DNA from: Bacillus sp. FSL K6-3431 | GTDB taxonomy: Bacteria; Bacillota; Bacilli; Bacillales; Bacillaceae_C | DNA length: 64,000 bases | Reading direction: 5' to 3' | Assembly: GCF_038002605.1 (NCBI RefSeq) | Contig: NZ_JBBOCT010000001.1 | Coordinates: 496,001 to 560,000, forward strand | Part shown: one piece after another, positions 44,235 to 53,600 of the stretch | Layout: each line of letters begins with the position of its first letter | Numbering within the stretch: position 1 is the first letter of the stretch | Notes under the pieces: generated by a model | What the model saw: the letters and a program-made list of their open reading frames with translations, nothing else | Told to the model about the DNA's origin: nothing | The model's database searches: none | Translations under genes and position numbers: made by a program

Positions 44235-45056
44235 GTGATTCGTAGTAACCGACACAAATACTCGGTATCAGCAATGTGTGACGTCCTTACCATTCCAAGA
44301 AGTACTTTTTACTATGAACCTATTGAGAAACCACCCGAAGACGAACTCGTCGAACAAATTCGATCTATTTTCATCTCGAGTCGAAGCAATTATGGGACCC
44401 GTAAAATCAAAGTGGAACTCGAAAAGTTAGGTTTCGTTGTTTCCAGAAGACGTATTGGCCGAACTATGCGAGAGCAAGGTCTTGTATCGAACTATACTGT
44501 AGCTCAATTCAAGCCATTCAAAGAAAAGTGTAACGAAGAGCCTGTGAAAAATGTATTGAATAGAAAATTTAATGATCAAGAAGAATTGGCCGTTGTCGTT
44601 AGCGATCTAACCTACGTACGTGTGAACGGAAAGTGGAATTACGTATGTTTATTTGTCGATCTTTTTAACCGAGAAATCATTGGACATAGTGCGGGTCCCA
44701 ATAAAACTGCTGAATTGGTTTACAAAGCGTTATCAAGCATTGATAGACGGCTAGATGACATTCAAATATTCCACACTGATCGCGGGAATGAATTTAAAAA
44801 CAAATTAATAGATAGAGCCCTAAAAACCTTTGGAATCGAACGATCTTTAAGCATGAAAGGCTGCCCCTACGATAACGCAGTGGCAGAAGCAATGTTCAAA
44901 GTGTTCAAGACGGAATTTGCGAATGGTGCACACTTTGAAAGCCTTGACCAGCTCCTACTTGAACTTAGAGATTACGTGAATTGGTTCAACAAGTTTAGAA
45001 TACACGGCACACTCGATTACAAAAGTCCAGTAGAATACAGATTACAGACCTTATAA
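44235..45056 (+). CDS. IS3-family OrfB (DDE transposase)
   Basis: The 273-residue product has the HTH_21 segment (SRSNYGTRKIKVELEKLGFV) and the rve integrase core. The catalytic acids are D in VVSDLTYVRVNG, D in IFHTDRGNEF and E in NAVAEAMFKVFKTE, all present. It lies in the -1 frame relative to orfA, so an OrfAB fusion by ribosomal slipping near the CGAAAG before the orfA stop is expected. The GTG start gives the separate OrfB. Confidence 0.95.
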   Translation: MIRSNRHKYSVSAMCDVLTIPRSTFYYEPIEKPPEDELVEQIRSIFISSRSNYGTRKIKVELEKLGFVVSRRRIGRTMREQGLVSNYTVAQFKPFKEKCNEEPVKNVLNRKFNDQEELAVVVSDLTYVRVNGKWNYVCLFVDLFNREIIGHSAGPNKTAELVYKALSSIDRRLDDIQIFHTDRGNEFKNKLIDRALKTFGIERSLSMKGCPYDNAVAEAMFKVFKTEFANGAHFESLDQLLLELRDYVNWFNKFRIHGTLDYKSPVEYRLQTL

Positions 45057-45981
45057 TTTTTGTTCAGTTTACTGTTGACAATCCACCTAACCAAGTCTCT
45101 AAAAGGAATGCGTCTCGTTTATTTAAGTTATGTTTGTGTTTTAGAAAGGTTATCTCTCACGCATAAGAGTACGTCTTTCTTTTGAAGTCAATTTGTCCTT
45201 CAGAGACTTTCTGACATAATCTAAGGCTTGGTTAGCCATTCGAACTACATGAAACTTATCTACAACTACCTTAGCTTCTGGTAACACAGTATTAACTGTA
45301 TCTTTGTGAGGCCTCCACATATCCATTTTGACAAATTCAATGTGATGCTTATCAACTATCTCTGTAAGACGTTGTATAATCGTTTATTTACTTTAAATTT
45401 TACATTCAATATTAGCACAAGACGAGGTTTGTGATAATGTGTATTTCATCAAATCCAAGCCATTTAGGAGTCTCAAATTGATATTCACGCTCTTTGTAAG
45501 CCACATAGTCCTCAAAGACATTTCTAACGGTCTTTTCGTCTACACCAACGCTTTCAGCTACTTCCACAAAAGTTTAGACATGGACTGATTCTCAATGGAC
45601 TCTATCAGTCTTCTGGTCATGCTACATTTTTCATCTACGGATATAAGCCGTTCCCAAAAGTTAGAGTTACATTTACAACACTCTTAAATCTACTTCGGTT
45701 TAGTTGTAAGCCCACTCGATTTAAACGAATTGGTAAGTCCATGATTAGTTGTTTTCTTGAACTGTGTTTATACAGTTTGTCAAAAGCGCATTCAGGACAA
45801 CGTTCAGGTGGCTCATCGTTTCCACTTTAAATATCATATCAGTTTCATTTTTTTGTGCTGTTTCAATTACTTTAAGGTCTGGTAGAAATAATAAGTCTAT
45901 CATATTGTCATCCTTTGTTGTTCTTTGGGTGACACGATATTAAGTATAGATTTGATATCGAAATAATCATTGTCAAATATT

Positions 45982-46518
45982 TTAAATTGCCTTTTTTCCA
46001 ATCCAATGAGCAAAAAGTATAACAGGAAAAATTAAGAAAATAAATGGTATGCTAATATATAGAGTATTCCAAGTTATAACTTGATGTTTAAATAATGAAT
46101 TAAACAATATAATATTGTAAGGAAAGACTATAAATATTGATGTTATAACGCCAGGTGTAATTGACCTAAGAAAAACAGACTGACCAACATGAGTAAATAC
46201 ATGTAGAAAGAAAACCAATATCATAACTGTAAATAAATATATGTTTCCAAATGGACCATGATTAATATATTGGCTTGCCATATAAGTGGAACTGCTAACA
46301 AATACAAAAATAACTAATACAGCAACTGAAAATTGTGCCGTCGACATTGAAAATTGTTTGATAACTTTATCGGCAATTTTTCTTGGCAACTTGTGATAAA
46401 TGACATCTGAATTTTTATCCATCCACTTTTCAACCATAATTATTTCTTCCAAATCATGAAGAACAAATATAATTGGAAATAACCAAATAAGTGTTTGAAT
46501 ATTAAGCCACTGTTCCAT
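45982..46518 (-). CDS. HXXEE-motif membrane protein
   Basis: The 178-residue protein has five or so membrane helices and the defining HDLEE in FVLHDLEEIIMVEKWMDKN, with further conserved His in FFLHVFTHVGQS. The HXXEE family (PF13787) is of unknown function; the His/Glu pattern hints at metal binding in the membrane. It is transcribed divergently from a LysR-type gene 428 bases away, which may control it. Confidence 0.8.
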   Translation of the reverse strand: MEQWLNIQTLIWLFPIIFVLHDLEEIIMVEKWMDKNSDVIYHKLPRKIADKVIKQFSMSTAQFSVAVLVIFVFVSSSTYMASQYINHGPFGNIYLFTVMILVFFLHVFTHVGQSVFLRSITPGVITSIFIVFPYNIILFNSLFKHQVITWNTLYISIPFIFLIFPVILFAHWIGKKAI

Positions 46519-46861
46519 CCCATTCCATCCCCTACTCGTTCTATTTTATCTTTCTTCAAAGTTACTAACTATTTACAATACCGCCAGTTAGTTTAATATA
46601 GAAAATCTATTGAATGATTGGTTTCCACACGGCAATCCAAATATCTGAAATTTATTAAATGCCTTCCATACAATTATCCGCATATCTAATTTAATTCTAC
46701 TATTGTTTGTTCGGCCTAATATTCCACCAAATAGTCCGATTTATATGTTAAATGTTATTCAACTATTGAAAAGGTAATTCCACTAATTCGAAGACCCAAC
46801 TCATATAAATCTTTCCCTTTATTAATATATCGGAACAAGAGCTGTATAATTCTGTTAATTG

Positions 46862-46886
46862 CATTATAATAAATAGAATTATAATG
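46862..46886. promoter_or_regulatory. Inverted repeat upstream of the LysR gene
   Basis: CATTATAAT (46862-46870) and ATTATAATG (46878-46886) form a perfect 9-bp inverted repeat with a 7-base centre, 60 bases before the lysR start. This is the usual size and place of a LysR binding site. It also contains possible -10 hexamers in both directions. The rest of 46519-46946 holds no gene. Confidence 0.5.
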
Positions 46887-46946
46887 AATATTAACAAAAA
46901 TAGAGATAATTAATAACCAATTGTTTTTACTGGGGGATTTAGATGT

Positions 46947-47822
46947 ATGGATATTAAATGGATTAAAACATTTATCATTGCAGCAAGGTATGAAAATTTT
47001 CGCAAAGCGTCAGAAGAACTTTTTTTATCTCAACCAGCTATAACCAAACATATTAAGCGGCTTGAAGAAAATCTTAATATCCAGTTATTTGATAGAATTG
47101 GCAAAACAATTGCTCTTACAGCGGCAGGCCATCATTTTTTACCATATGCAAGAGAGATAATCGATAAATATGAACAAGGTTTAGAGGGCTTTGAATCTTG
47201 GAAACAGGGATACAAGCGCAAGTTAATTATTGCAACGGCACCACAAATTGCATCATCAATTCTGCCATCTATTTTACGAAATTTCATGGATAAACATCCC
47301 AATATAGAGGTTTTAATAAATGTACTAAAATCTTATGAAATTGGTGAGGAAATCAGTACGGGAAGAGCAGACCTAGGTTTAACAAAAATGAAACCAATAC
47401 AATCAAATATAGATTGTCATATCGTACACGAAGAGCCAGTAATTTTAGTAGGACCAAATATAGATAAAAAAGAAAAAAATTATGATGAACAGATGATATT
47501 ACAGAAGTATCGAATAATCACTCATAACCATCCTGTTTATTGGGACATTCTTTTGAACGACATTAACCGACATTATCCAACTGTTCGAACAATGACTGTT
47601 AATCAAATTGAAATTACAAAGCGATTTATTGAACACGGACTTGGCATATCATATTTACCATATTCAACGGTAAAACAGGAAATAAAGGCAAATCAACTTT
47701 CAGAAATAAGATCAGAAAGAATCATCTCACCAACATCATTAACGTATATTTTAACAAAAGTAAGGACAGATGAAGTAAATATATTCATTGGTTTTTTAAG
47801 GAAGGAAATAGCAAATTTGTAG
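46947..47822 (+). CDS. LysR-family transcriptional regulator
   Basis: The 291-residue protein has the LysR helix-turn-helix (WIKTFIIAARYENFRKASEE, LFLSQPAITKHIKRLEENL, LFDRIGKTIALTAAGHHFLP), a linker helix and a periplasmic-type effector domain (LIIATAPQIASSILPSILRN, ISTGRADLGLTKMKP, EHGLGISYLPYSTVKQE). It should act as a tetramer and respond to a small metabolite. The divergent HXXEE membrane protein is the most likely target. ATG 46947 follows CTGGGGGATTTAG. Confidence 0.9.
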   Translation: MDIKWIKTFIIAARYENFRKASEELFLSQPAITKHIKRLEENLNIQLFDRIGKTIALTAAGHHFLPYAREIIDKYEQGLEGFESWKQGYKRKLIIATAPQIASSILPSILRNFMDKHPNIEVLINVLKSYEIGEEISTGRADLGLTKMKPIQSNIDCHIVHEEPVILVGPNIDKKEKNYDEQMILQKYRIITHNHPVYWDILLNDINRHYPTVRTMTVNQIEITKRFIEHGLGISYLPYSTVKQEIKANQLSEIRSERIISPTSLTYILTKVRTDEVNIFIGFLRKEIANL

Positions 47823-47861
47823 GTTATAATGTAGCTATATTATTTTCTAAGGAGATCTATT

Positions 47862-47921
47862 ATGAAATTAATATCGGGTAAAGTAATTACCATTGTTATC
47901 GGAAGTGAGGGAGTTTTGTGA
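47862..47921 (+). CDS. 19-residue reading frame overlapping a Nudix gene
   Basis: TAAGGAGATCTATT gives a textbook ribosome site before ATG 47862. The frame encodes MKLISGKVITIVIGSEGVL and its TGA overlaps the GTG start of the Nudix gene (GTGA). It could be a leader peptide coupling translation, or the surviving start of a deleted gene. No composition evidence can decide at this length. Confidence 0.4.
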   Translation: MKLISGKVITIVIGSEGVL

Positions 47922-48415
47922 CAACAATCTATGTGAATTGGGAAGATACTAGAGTTAAATTAACATGGATCTGTGATGACCAACTTCCTAAACGGGATTT
48001 AATTACCAGCGTTCATGGATTTTGTTTTCATGAAAGGAAATTGTTATTAGTAGATTTGAGTCATAGAGGTTGGGATTATCCAGGTGGTCATATCGAGCCG
48101 AATGAAACCCCGGAGGAATGTTTTAAACGTGAAGCAATGGAAGAAGGTTATGTTTCCGGAGAATGTCATTTACTGGGGTATATTATTGTAGATCACAACG
48201 AAAATTCCAAATGGAATGAAAAAAGTCCATACCCTAAAGTGGGTTATCAAGTATTCTATCGTATGGATATTGAGACATTGTATCCATTTGCAGGGAATTA
48301 TGAATCAGAACAAAGAGTTTTTATTTATCCAAATGCAGTTGTGGATTATTATCATGGCTGGCATGAGTTAAATCAAGAAATACTTGAATATGCTCTAAAT
48401 TTAGGTGACTTGTAA
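47918..48415 (+). CDS. Nudix hydrolase
   Basis: The 165-residue protein has a canonical box G-HIEPN-E-TPEECFK-REAMEEGYV at about residues 54-76, led in by LVDLSHRGWDYPGGH. YIIVDHNENSKWNEK and VFIYPNAVVDYYHGWHELNQ are subgroup features. The substrate is unknown. The GTG start overlaps the stop of a 19-codon frame that has the better ribosome site, so translation may be coupled; GAAGTGAGGG also lies directly before the GTG. Confidence 0.87.
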   Translation: MTTIYVNWEDTRVKLTWICDDQLPKRDLITSVHGFCFHERKLLLVDLSHRGWDYPGGHIEPNETPEECFKREAMEEGYVSGECHLLGYIIVDHNENSKWNEKSPYPKVGYQVFYRMDIETLYPFAGNYESEQRVFIYPNAVVDYYHGWHELNQEILEYALNLGDL

Positions 48416-48488
48416 TAACGGGTGCTTCCTCAAGTAAAAGTCAAACTTATTTTAATGCTAAATCATAAAAACATATAAGGGTGATGAA

Positions 48489-49061
48489 ATGAATCAATCT
48501 CCATCTATAAAAGGTAAAAATATTCTACTTAGAAAGCCAATAGAAAACGATATAAATGACCGCTTCAAATGTGGAAAAAGCAAAGTACTAACTAGAATGT
48601 ATGGTGGGGACACGCGAAATTTGCAACCGCTAACAATGAAGGATGCAAGAAGGTTCATCGAAAGCATATTATTAAGTAAACTTGAGTGGTGTGTGGAATA
48701 TGACGGTCGCTGTATTGGTCAAGCTAGATTAACCGTTAGTGAAGAGGATTGCCGAGCAAGATACGCTGTCGGATTGTTTGATCCTTCCGTTTGGGGTAAA
48801 GGTTTAGGGACTGAAATTACTCAATTAGTATTGCGATATGCTTTCGAAGAACAACAGTTACATAGAGTTGATCTAAGGGTTTTAGAATACAATCTTAGAG
48901 CTATTGCTTGTTATGAGAAATGCGGATTTGTAAAAGAGGGTGTAGAAAGAGAAGGGGCTTATATTGAAGACAAATTTGAAACCGATGTAATGATGAGTAT
49001 TTTAGACAGAGAGTATCATGTTTTACGAGATACTTTTGTACGTATGGAGGTAATAAGTTAA
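48489..49061 (+). CDS. RimJ/RimL-type GNAT acetyltransferase
   Basis: The 190-residue protein begins IKGKNILLRKPIENDINDRF. It has YAVGLFDPSVWGKGLGTEIT (acetyl-CoA loop WGKGLGTE), LHRVDLRVLEYNLRAIACYE and KCGFVKEGVEREGAYIEDKF, the complete Acetyltransf_3 set. It acetylates an amine; the substrate is unknown, and members include spermidine, antibiotic and ribosomal-protein acetyltransferases. ATG 48489 follows AAGGGTGATG, 73 bases after the Nudix gene. Confidence 0.88.
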   Translation: MNQSPSIKGKNILLRKPIENDINDRFKCGKSKVLTRMYGGDTRNLQPLTMKDARRFIESILLSKLEWCVEYDGRCIGQARLTVSEEDCRARYAVGLFDPSVWGKGLGTEITQLVLRYAFEEQQLHRVDLRVLEYNLRAIACYEKCGFVKEGVEREGAYIEDKFETDVMMSILDREYHVLRDTFVRMEVIS

Positions 49062-49130
49062 CAAGTGGCTTAGCAGAAACGTTTTATTCAGGTGGTCATA
49101 TCCGAAATAAAATCAAATGGTGGGGGGGAA

Positions 49131-49659
49131 TTGAAATTGTTATACGATTTTAGTGAAGCCCCAAGTATTACAATCTTTACACCTAGATCATCAAAAGCAT
49201 TTGCAAAGCTTCCTCCAGTTGTATGGGCGATAGATAGAACATTCCATTCATTATTATTTCCCACGAGATTGCCCTAGAGTAATATATTGGAAGGCAGAAT
49301 GGACGTACAAGAAAGATGAAGATAGATTCTTTTCAGCTTCAAATGTAGGAAAAATTATTGTTATCGAAAATCCATGGTTAGAGCGAATTCTAAATACTAA
49401 GTTATATGTATATACGTTTCTCGAAGAAACATTTGAGTTATTTGAAGAAGCCAAAACTGCTGGTTACTATATATCATATAAAGAAGTCGCACCAGGAAAA
49501 GTCGAGCTAGTTAGCGATTTAATCGAGAAAATTTTGAGTGAGAAGGTAGAATTGAGGTACACTCCAGATTTATATCCAATTAGGAATAGTGTTATTTCAT
49601 CAACATTAGACTTTTCAATTATTAGATTTAATAATGCTATAGAAAAGGCAGAAGTATAG
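49131..49659 (+). pseudogene. DUF6886-like protein gene with a frameshift
   Basis: A TTG start at 49131 opens MKLLYDFSEAPSITIFTPRS, PPVVWAIDRTFHSLLFPT and stops at 49277. The neighbouring frame continues HYYFPRDCPRVIYWKAEWTY, FFSASNVGKIIVIENPWLER and on to AEV at 49659. The joined protein of about 170 residues matches the pattern of DUF6886 proteins, which may resemble ADP-ribosyltransferase-like folds. The shift lies in the T/A-rich stretch 49245-49260. Function unknown. Confidence 0.6.
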
Positions 49660-49777
49660 GATTTATATTCGATAATCCAAACTAATAGAGACTCCTGTAA
49701 TTTCATATGAAAACCACACATAAATGTTCGAAATATAAATTTATACATACTTAATACATTACCAAGGGAGATACAGT

Positions 49778-50239
49778 ATGGAAATCAGTCAAACATATGA
49801 CCATGAATTAATTGCTAATTTAAATAAACATGTACATGATCTGCATTCTACATTATATCCTCCATACTTTAAGGAATATAATTATGAGGAAATAAAAGAG
49901 GCTTATAAAGAGCTCATGAAAAACAATGGCTTTATTTTCTTGCTTTTAGAAGATGATGAAATAGTGCTGGGATATGCCTGGATTGAGATAAAAGAATATG
50001 AAGAAAATGCGTTTAAAAAAGCATATAAGTCTGTTTATATACATCAGATAAGTATCGAGGAAACAAAGCAGCAAAAGGGCTATGGCACCAGTTTAATGGA
50101 AAAAATATATGATATTGCTAAAAATAATGGAATCGATTTAATTGAATTAGATTATTGGTCTAAGAACAGTGTTGCCAAAGACTTTTATCAAAAGCATGGA
50201 TTTACAAAATACAGAGAATTTGTCTATAAAGGCGTTTAA
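49778..50239 (+). CDS. GNAT family N-acetyltransferase
   Basis: The 153-residue single-domain protein has EISQTYDHELIANLNKHVHD at the start, then SVYIHQISIEETKQQKGYGT with the acetyl-CoA loop QQKGYGTSL, and IELDYWSKNSVAKDFYQKHG, FTKYREFVYKGV at the end. HDLHSTLYPPYFKEY is shared with a common Bacillus subgroup. The substrate is unknown. ATG 49778 follows AAGGGAGATACAG. Confidence 0.87.
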   Translation: MEISQTYDHELIANLNKHVHDLHSTLYPPYFKEYNYEEIKEAYKELMKNNGFIFLLLEDDEIVLGYAWIEIKEYEENAFKKAYKSVYIHQISIEETKQQKGYGTSLMEKIYDIAKNNGIDLIELDYWSKNSVAKDFYQKHGFTKYREFVYKGV

Positions 50240-50319
50240 TTTTAACAGTCGACCTACACCTTTTTCTTACGGACAGTAATATCCTATTGAAACGAAAATA
50301 TTTGGAGGGATTTTCCTAC

Positions 50320-50616
50320 ATGTTTTTAATTCTTATTTTATTTTCATTAATAATATCCACTTTAATTTGCTGCTGGACATTTAAAAAGCTAGAAAATAAA
50401 TGGTTGGCTATGCTGATGGCATTCTTTACAAATACACTTATATTAGTAATTGCAACAGTGTTTCTATACAAGCTAGACAGCCATACATATCTTAAAGAGA
50501 TAGATGGACTTTTCAGTAGTTTGGGTATTCTAGTATTGATATTATTCATTCCGATTATCACCTGTATCAACTTTTATATTTTTGAATTTATAAGAAGTAG
50601 ATCAATAAGTTCATAG
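50320..50616 (+). CDS. Three-helix membrane protein of unknown function
   Basis: ATG 50320 follows TTGGAGGG and gives 98 residues with helices at about 1-18, 28-48 and 66-88, ending RSRSISS. A TTG at 50287 is an alternative with a poorer ribosome site. A CC pair in STLICCWTFKKLENKW sits at the membrane edge. I do not recognise a family. It stands between an acetyltransferase and a metallophosphoesterase in the same direction. Confidence 0.6.
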   Translation: MFLILILFSLIISTLICCWTFKKLENKWLAMLMAFFTNTLILVIATVFLYKLDSHTYLKEIDGLFSSLGILVLILFIPIITCINFYIFEFIRSRSISS

Positions 50617-50667
50617 TAGTGATGGTTGGATGGCATCCAATAATGTATTTTTAAAGGGAGTATTTAT

Positions 50668-51405
50668 ATGGATATTAAAATAGCGATTATAACTGACATT
50701 CATGGTAATAGTTCAGCATTAAAAGCAGTTTTAACAGAATTGGATAAGGACATGCAAATTGATCATATTTATTGTTTAGGCGATTTAGTAGGAATCGGAC
50801 ATGAAACAAATGAAGTTCTGGAGTTACTATTTTCCCGAAATAATATATCTTTTGTAATGGGAAATCACGATGAGGCAGTAATGAAAATAATCGATTGTCA
50901 AGAGCCAGTCAGTAAAGGGGAAGAACTGGAACATCATAGATGGATTGCATCTCGACTTGATACTACCTTTATTCCCCTTTTATCACAAATACCAAAAAGA
51001 ATAGATGCAAATTATAACGGACAAAGGTTTCTTTTTACACACTATCACCTAAACGAATCTGATCAATTTCTATCCATTGATAATAAACCAACCGTAGAAA
51101 AACTGGATAAGTTATACCGGGGATCTGGTGCTGATATCGTTTGTTTTGGACATCACCACGTGATCCATCATTTTAAATCTAAAGATCGCCTTTATTTGAA
51201 CCCAAGCTCTTTAGGTTGCAATCACCTTCCTGTCGCTCCTTATGCCATTATAAAAGTTAGCGGAGATGGTAATATCAATATATCTTTCAATCAAATCTCC
51301 TATGATAATAAAGGCTTTCTACTTTCTTATAATAAGCTTAATGTCCCTGCTCGAGACTTTATTTTAAATGTGTTTTATGGTAACCAACATTTGAAGTATG
51401 CATAA
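50668..51405 (+). CDS. Calcineurin-like metallophosphoesterase (YfcE-type)
   Basis: The 245-residue protein has the metal motifs ITDIHGN, CLGDLVGIG (GDxxG), VMGNHDEAV (GNHD), FTHYH and FGHHHVIHHF (GHxH). The set is complete, so it should hold two metal ions and hydrolyse phosphodiester or phosphomonoester substrates. It belongs to the MJ0936/YfcE type, whose members act on small nucleotides such as cyclic nucleotides or Ap4A. ATG 50668 follows AAGGGAG. The substrate is unknown. Confidence 0.88.
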   Translation: MDIKIAIITDIHGNSSALKAVLTELDKDMQIDHIYCLGDLVGIGHETNEVLELLFSRNNISFVMGNHDEAVMKIIDCQEPVSKGEELEHHRWIASRLDTTFIPLLSQIPKRIDANYNGQRFLFTHYHLNESDQFLSIDNKPTVEKLDKLYRGSGADIVCFGHHHVIHHFKSKDRLYLNPSSLGCNHLPVAPYAIIKVSGDGNINISFNQISYDNKGFLLSYNKLNVPARDFILNVFYGNQHLKYA

Positions 51406-51485
51406 TTCTATTGTGGAATAACACAGTATCCCATATTAAAAAATGGCCCACCAAATAAAGTAGAAAGAATCAGGAGTTGAATGTA

Positions 51486-52613
51486 ATGAAAACGAAAGTC
51501 AAATATCCATTTGTTTATTTTTTTATAGAACCTAACGTAGTTTTTGTATATAAAATCGAAACAGATAATTATTTGACTACATCTGAGTTGGGATCAGGTG
51601 GAGAATGGGAAACATTTGAATTAAATCATGCGGATGAATTTGTTACATTTGATCACAGAGCTAGCAAACCACTTGAAGGCAGAGGATACCTTGTTAGAGA
51701 AGATGATACAAACTTCATGGTAACTATTATAAATAAACAAATTCAAAAACATCGCAATGTCTCTCACTTATTTGGCTACAATGATGAAAGATTTAAATCG
51801 TTTCACATCGTTTCTTCAGAATATGCAGCTGGCCCTTTGAAAATTGGACTAGATCATCCTAAAAGAGTCATTGCTTTTCCAGACTTCTTTTCTATTGGTC
51901 CAATATGGAGGTTAGATGAAAAAATAGGGCAATCATTTCGTTATGAATGGTTAAATGAGAATATTAACTCTGGTGATGATGATTTTGAATATGAAACTAA
52001 ATTTACAAATACGCTGCTAAAGATAGAAGATATACCAGATCAAGTTCCTATATATATTTGGTATGGTAATAATGCTGAAGAACAAACAGGCGTTTACCTT
52101 ATCCTTCAATTATTCCAAGATACACCAAATGAGATTCATCTTATTAATACAACTGAGCTCTATCATAAATATATATCGCAAAAAGATGATGCTCAGCTTG
52201 TTTCTCACACAGGTCAAATTGAATCCGGAAATTTAAAACGGATATTTGATCAAATCAAAACAAAAAAACCGTTATCTTTTAAGGATCGAATTCCATTTCA
52301 AAGGGAATGGCAAACACTTGCCAAATCAAAGGAAATCCTGCGTTTATGGGTTAATGGAGAATTAACCAGTGTGCCGGAACATCATTATGACACACTAATC
52401 ATAAATACATTGAAAAATCTACATTACGAGCAAGTAAACAAAGATTTTATTCAGGCTGGAAAAGTGATTGGAGAAACAATAATTCTTATGGAAGGAATGA
52501 TTAGTCATTTCTTTTTAGAATATAGAATGAGACATTTAGTATATAGTGGGGTACTTGAATTAAAAGGGATACCAAAATCAATGAGTCATTATAGTGTGAA
52601 ATTACGCTCATAG
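51486..52613 (+). CDS. DUF1835/DUF3658 protein
   Basis: The 375-residue protein has an N-terminal part of about 95 residues, then DUF1835 (FHIVSSEYAAGPLKIGLDHP, FPDFFSIGPIWRLDEKIG, IWYGNNAEEQTGVYLILQL) and the C-terminal DUF3658 (WQTLAKSKEILRLWVNGELT, VPEHHYDTLII). The family is widespread in Bacillus and of unknown function; the SIGPIWRLDE element suggests a nucleotide-binding fold. ATG 51486 has CAGGAG at good spacing and is preferred to TTG 51477. Confidence 0.8.
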   Translation: MKTKVKYPFVYFFIEPNVVFVYKIETDNYLTTSELGSGGEWETFELNHADEFVTFDHRASKPLEGRGYLVREDDTNFMVTIINKQIQKHRNVSHLFGYNDERFKSFHIVSSEYAAGPLKIGLDHPKRVIAFPDFFSIGPIWRLDEKIGQSFRYEWLNENINSGDDDFEYETKFTNTLLKIEDIPDQVPIYIWYGNNAEEQTGVYLILQLFQDTPNEIHLINTTELYHKYISQKDDAQLVSHTGQIESGNLKRIFDQIKTKKPLSFKDRIPFQREWQTLAKSKEILRLWVNGELTSVPEHHYDTLIINTLKNLHYEQVNKDFIQAGKVIGETIILMEGMISHFFLEYRMRHLVYSGVLELKGIPKSMSHYSVKLRS

Positions 52614-52699
52614 GCTGGCTTTTACATTTGGCTAACTTCACTTTTCAACGAAAATGAAGATATAAAGCGCTTTATAAATAATAATTAGAGGTGATGGTA

Positions 52700-53419
52700 A
52701 TGGGAAACGCTAATAGATTGATGCCAATTGAAGCAGCAGAAAACTTTATTTTAACCAACTTTCCAAATTGTCAGTCTGCACTATTAGCAGGAAGTGTGGT
52801 GAGAGGGGAGGCAACAGAAACTTCTGATCTTGATATTGTAATTTTTGATCAAAGTCTTGATTCTTCCTATAGAGAGTCTTTAATTGAGTTTGGTTGGCCA
52901 ATAGAGATTTTTGTCCATAGTCTTACTTCTTACAAACATTTTTTTGAAATGGATTGTAAAGACGCTAAACCTTCTATGCCGAGAATGGTTTCCGAGGGGA
53001 TTGTTTTAAAAGATGATGGTATGATCCAATCAATAAAAGAAGAAGCGAATGAAATATTGATGAAAGGTCCTGAAAAATGGTCAGAAGAAACAATTAAAAC
53101 CAAACGATATTTTATTTCAGATGCATTAGATGATTTTCTGGGTAGTAATAAGCGTGCGGAAGATATATTTATTGCTAACACATTAGCCGAATCGGTTCAC
53201 GAGTTTGTATTAAGAACGAACGGTCAATGGGTTGGTGCTTCTAAATGGATTATTCGCGCTTTAAAACAATTCGACGAGCAATTTACTGATGAATTTGTGG
53301 AAGCCTTTGATGACTTTTATAAAACTGGGAAGAAAAACAAAATAACGCAATTAGTTGATAAGGTTTTGGCACCATATGGAGGACGATTATTTGCAGGTTT
53401 TTCTTTGGGGAAAAATTAA
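52700..53419 (+). CDS. Nucleotidyltransferase-domain protein (aminoglycoside-type fold)
   Basis: The 239-residue protein has the polymerase-beta motif LLAGSVVRGEATETSDLDIV (GS-x4-G-x4-SDxD) with the two metal-binding Asp, and a third acidic site in GWPIEIFVHS. A helical C-terminal domain of 120 residues follows. Members transfer a nucleotide to antibiotics, proteins or tRNA, or act as MNT-type antitoxins. No HEPN partner gene is adjacent. ATG 52700 follows AGAGGTGATGGTA and is preferred to GTG 52691. Confidence 0.85.
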   Translation: MGNANRLMPIEAAENFILTNFPNCQSALLAGSVVRGEATETSDLDIVIFDQSLDSSYRESLIEFGWPIEIFVHSLTSYKHFFEMDCKDAKPSMPRMVSEGIVLKDDGMIQSIKEEANEILMKGPEKWSEETIKTKRYFISDALDDFLGSNKRAEDIFIANTLAESVHEFVLRTNGQWVGASKWIIRALKQFDEQFTDEFVEAFDDFYKTGKKNKITQLVDKVLAPYGGRLFAGFSLGKN

Positions 53420-53600
53420 GATAGTCTACCTTTAATCGAAAATCGTTACTCCAAGGTCGAGTGAAAACCTTTACAACAGGGTGGGAAGCATGGCAATTAC
53501 TCCGCAATAATATCGGTCACTTTGAAAATGCGGAAATGAGATACGAAATAATATCATTTTTGAAAAAGTGTTTTTAGAAAACAGTAAGGAGGGGTTTGGT

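Larger units (their letters stand above)
43868..45085 (+). mobile_element. IS3-family insertion sequence, complete, 1218 bp
   Basis: Left end TGGATGGGCTACACTAAG and right end (complement) TGGATTGTCAACAGTAAA form imperfect inverted repeats matching at about two thirds of the first 29 positions. The element is flanked by CCT on both sides (43865-43867 and 45086-45088), the 3-bp target duplication typical of IS3. Removing the element and one CCT restores the ISL3 transposase frame ETWLGNIPNLEE. It carries orfA and orfB, both intact, so it may be active. Confidence 0.9.
43731..45903 (-). pseudogene. ISL3-family transposase gene interrupted by an IS3 element
   Basis: On the minus strand the start (ATG 45903) reads MIDLLFLPDLKVIETAQKNE, then the N-terminal Cys region PPERCPECAFDKLYKHSSRK and KCCKC, a helix-turn-helix (VAESVGVDEKTVRNVFEDYV), PKWLGFDEIH, the DDE region VKMDMWRPHKDTVNTVLPEA and KVVVDKFHVVRMANQALDYV. 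LLETWLG then meets the insertion at 45086, and the frame resumes as NIPNLEEAYELKEEFYWIWD. Frameshifts near 45385, 45580 and 45820 show it was dying already. No ISL3 inverted repeats were identified. Confidence 0.8.
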
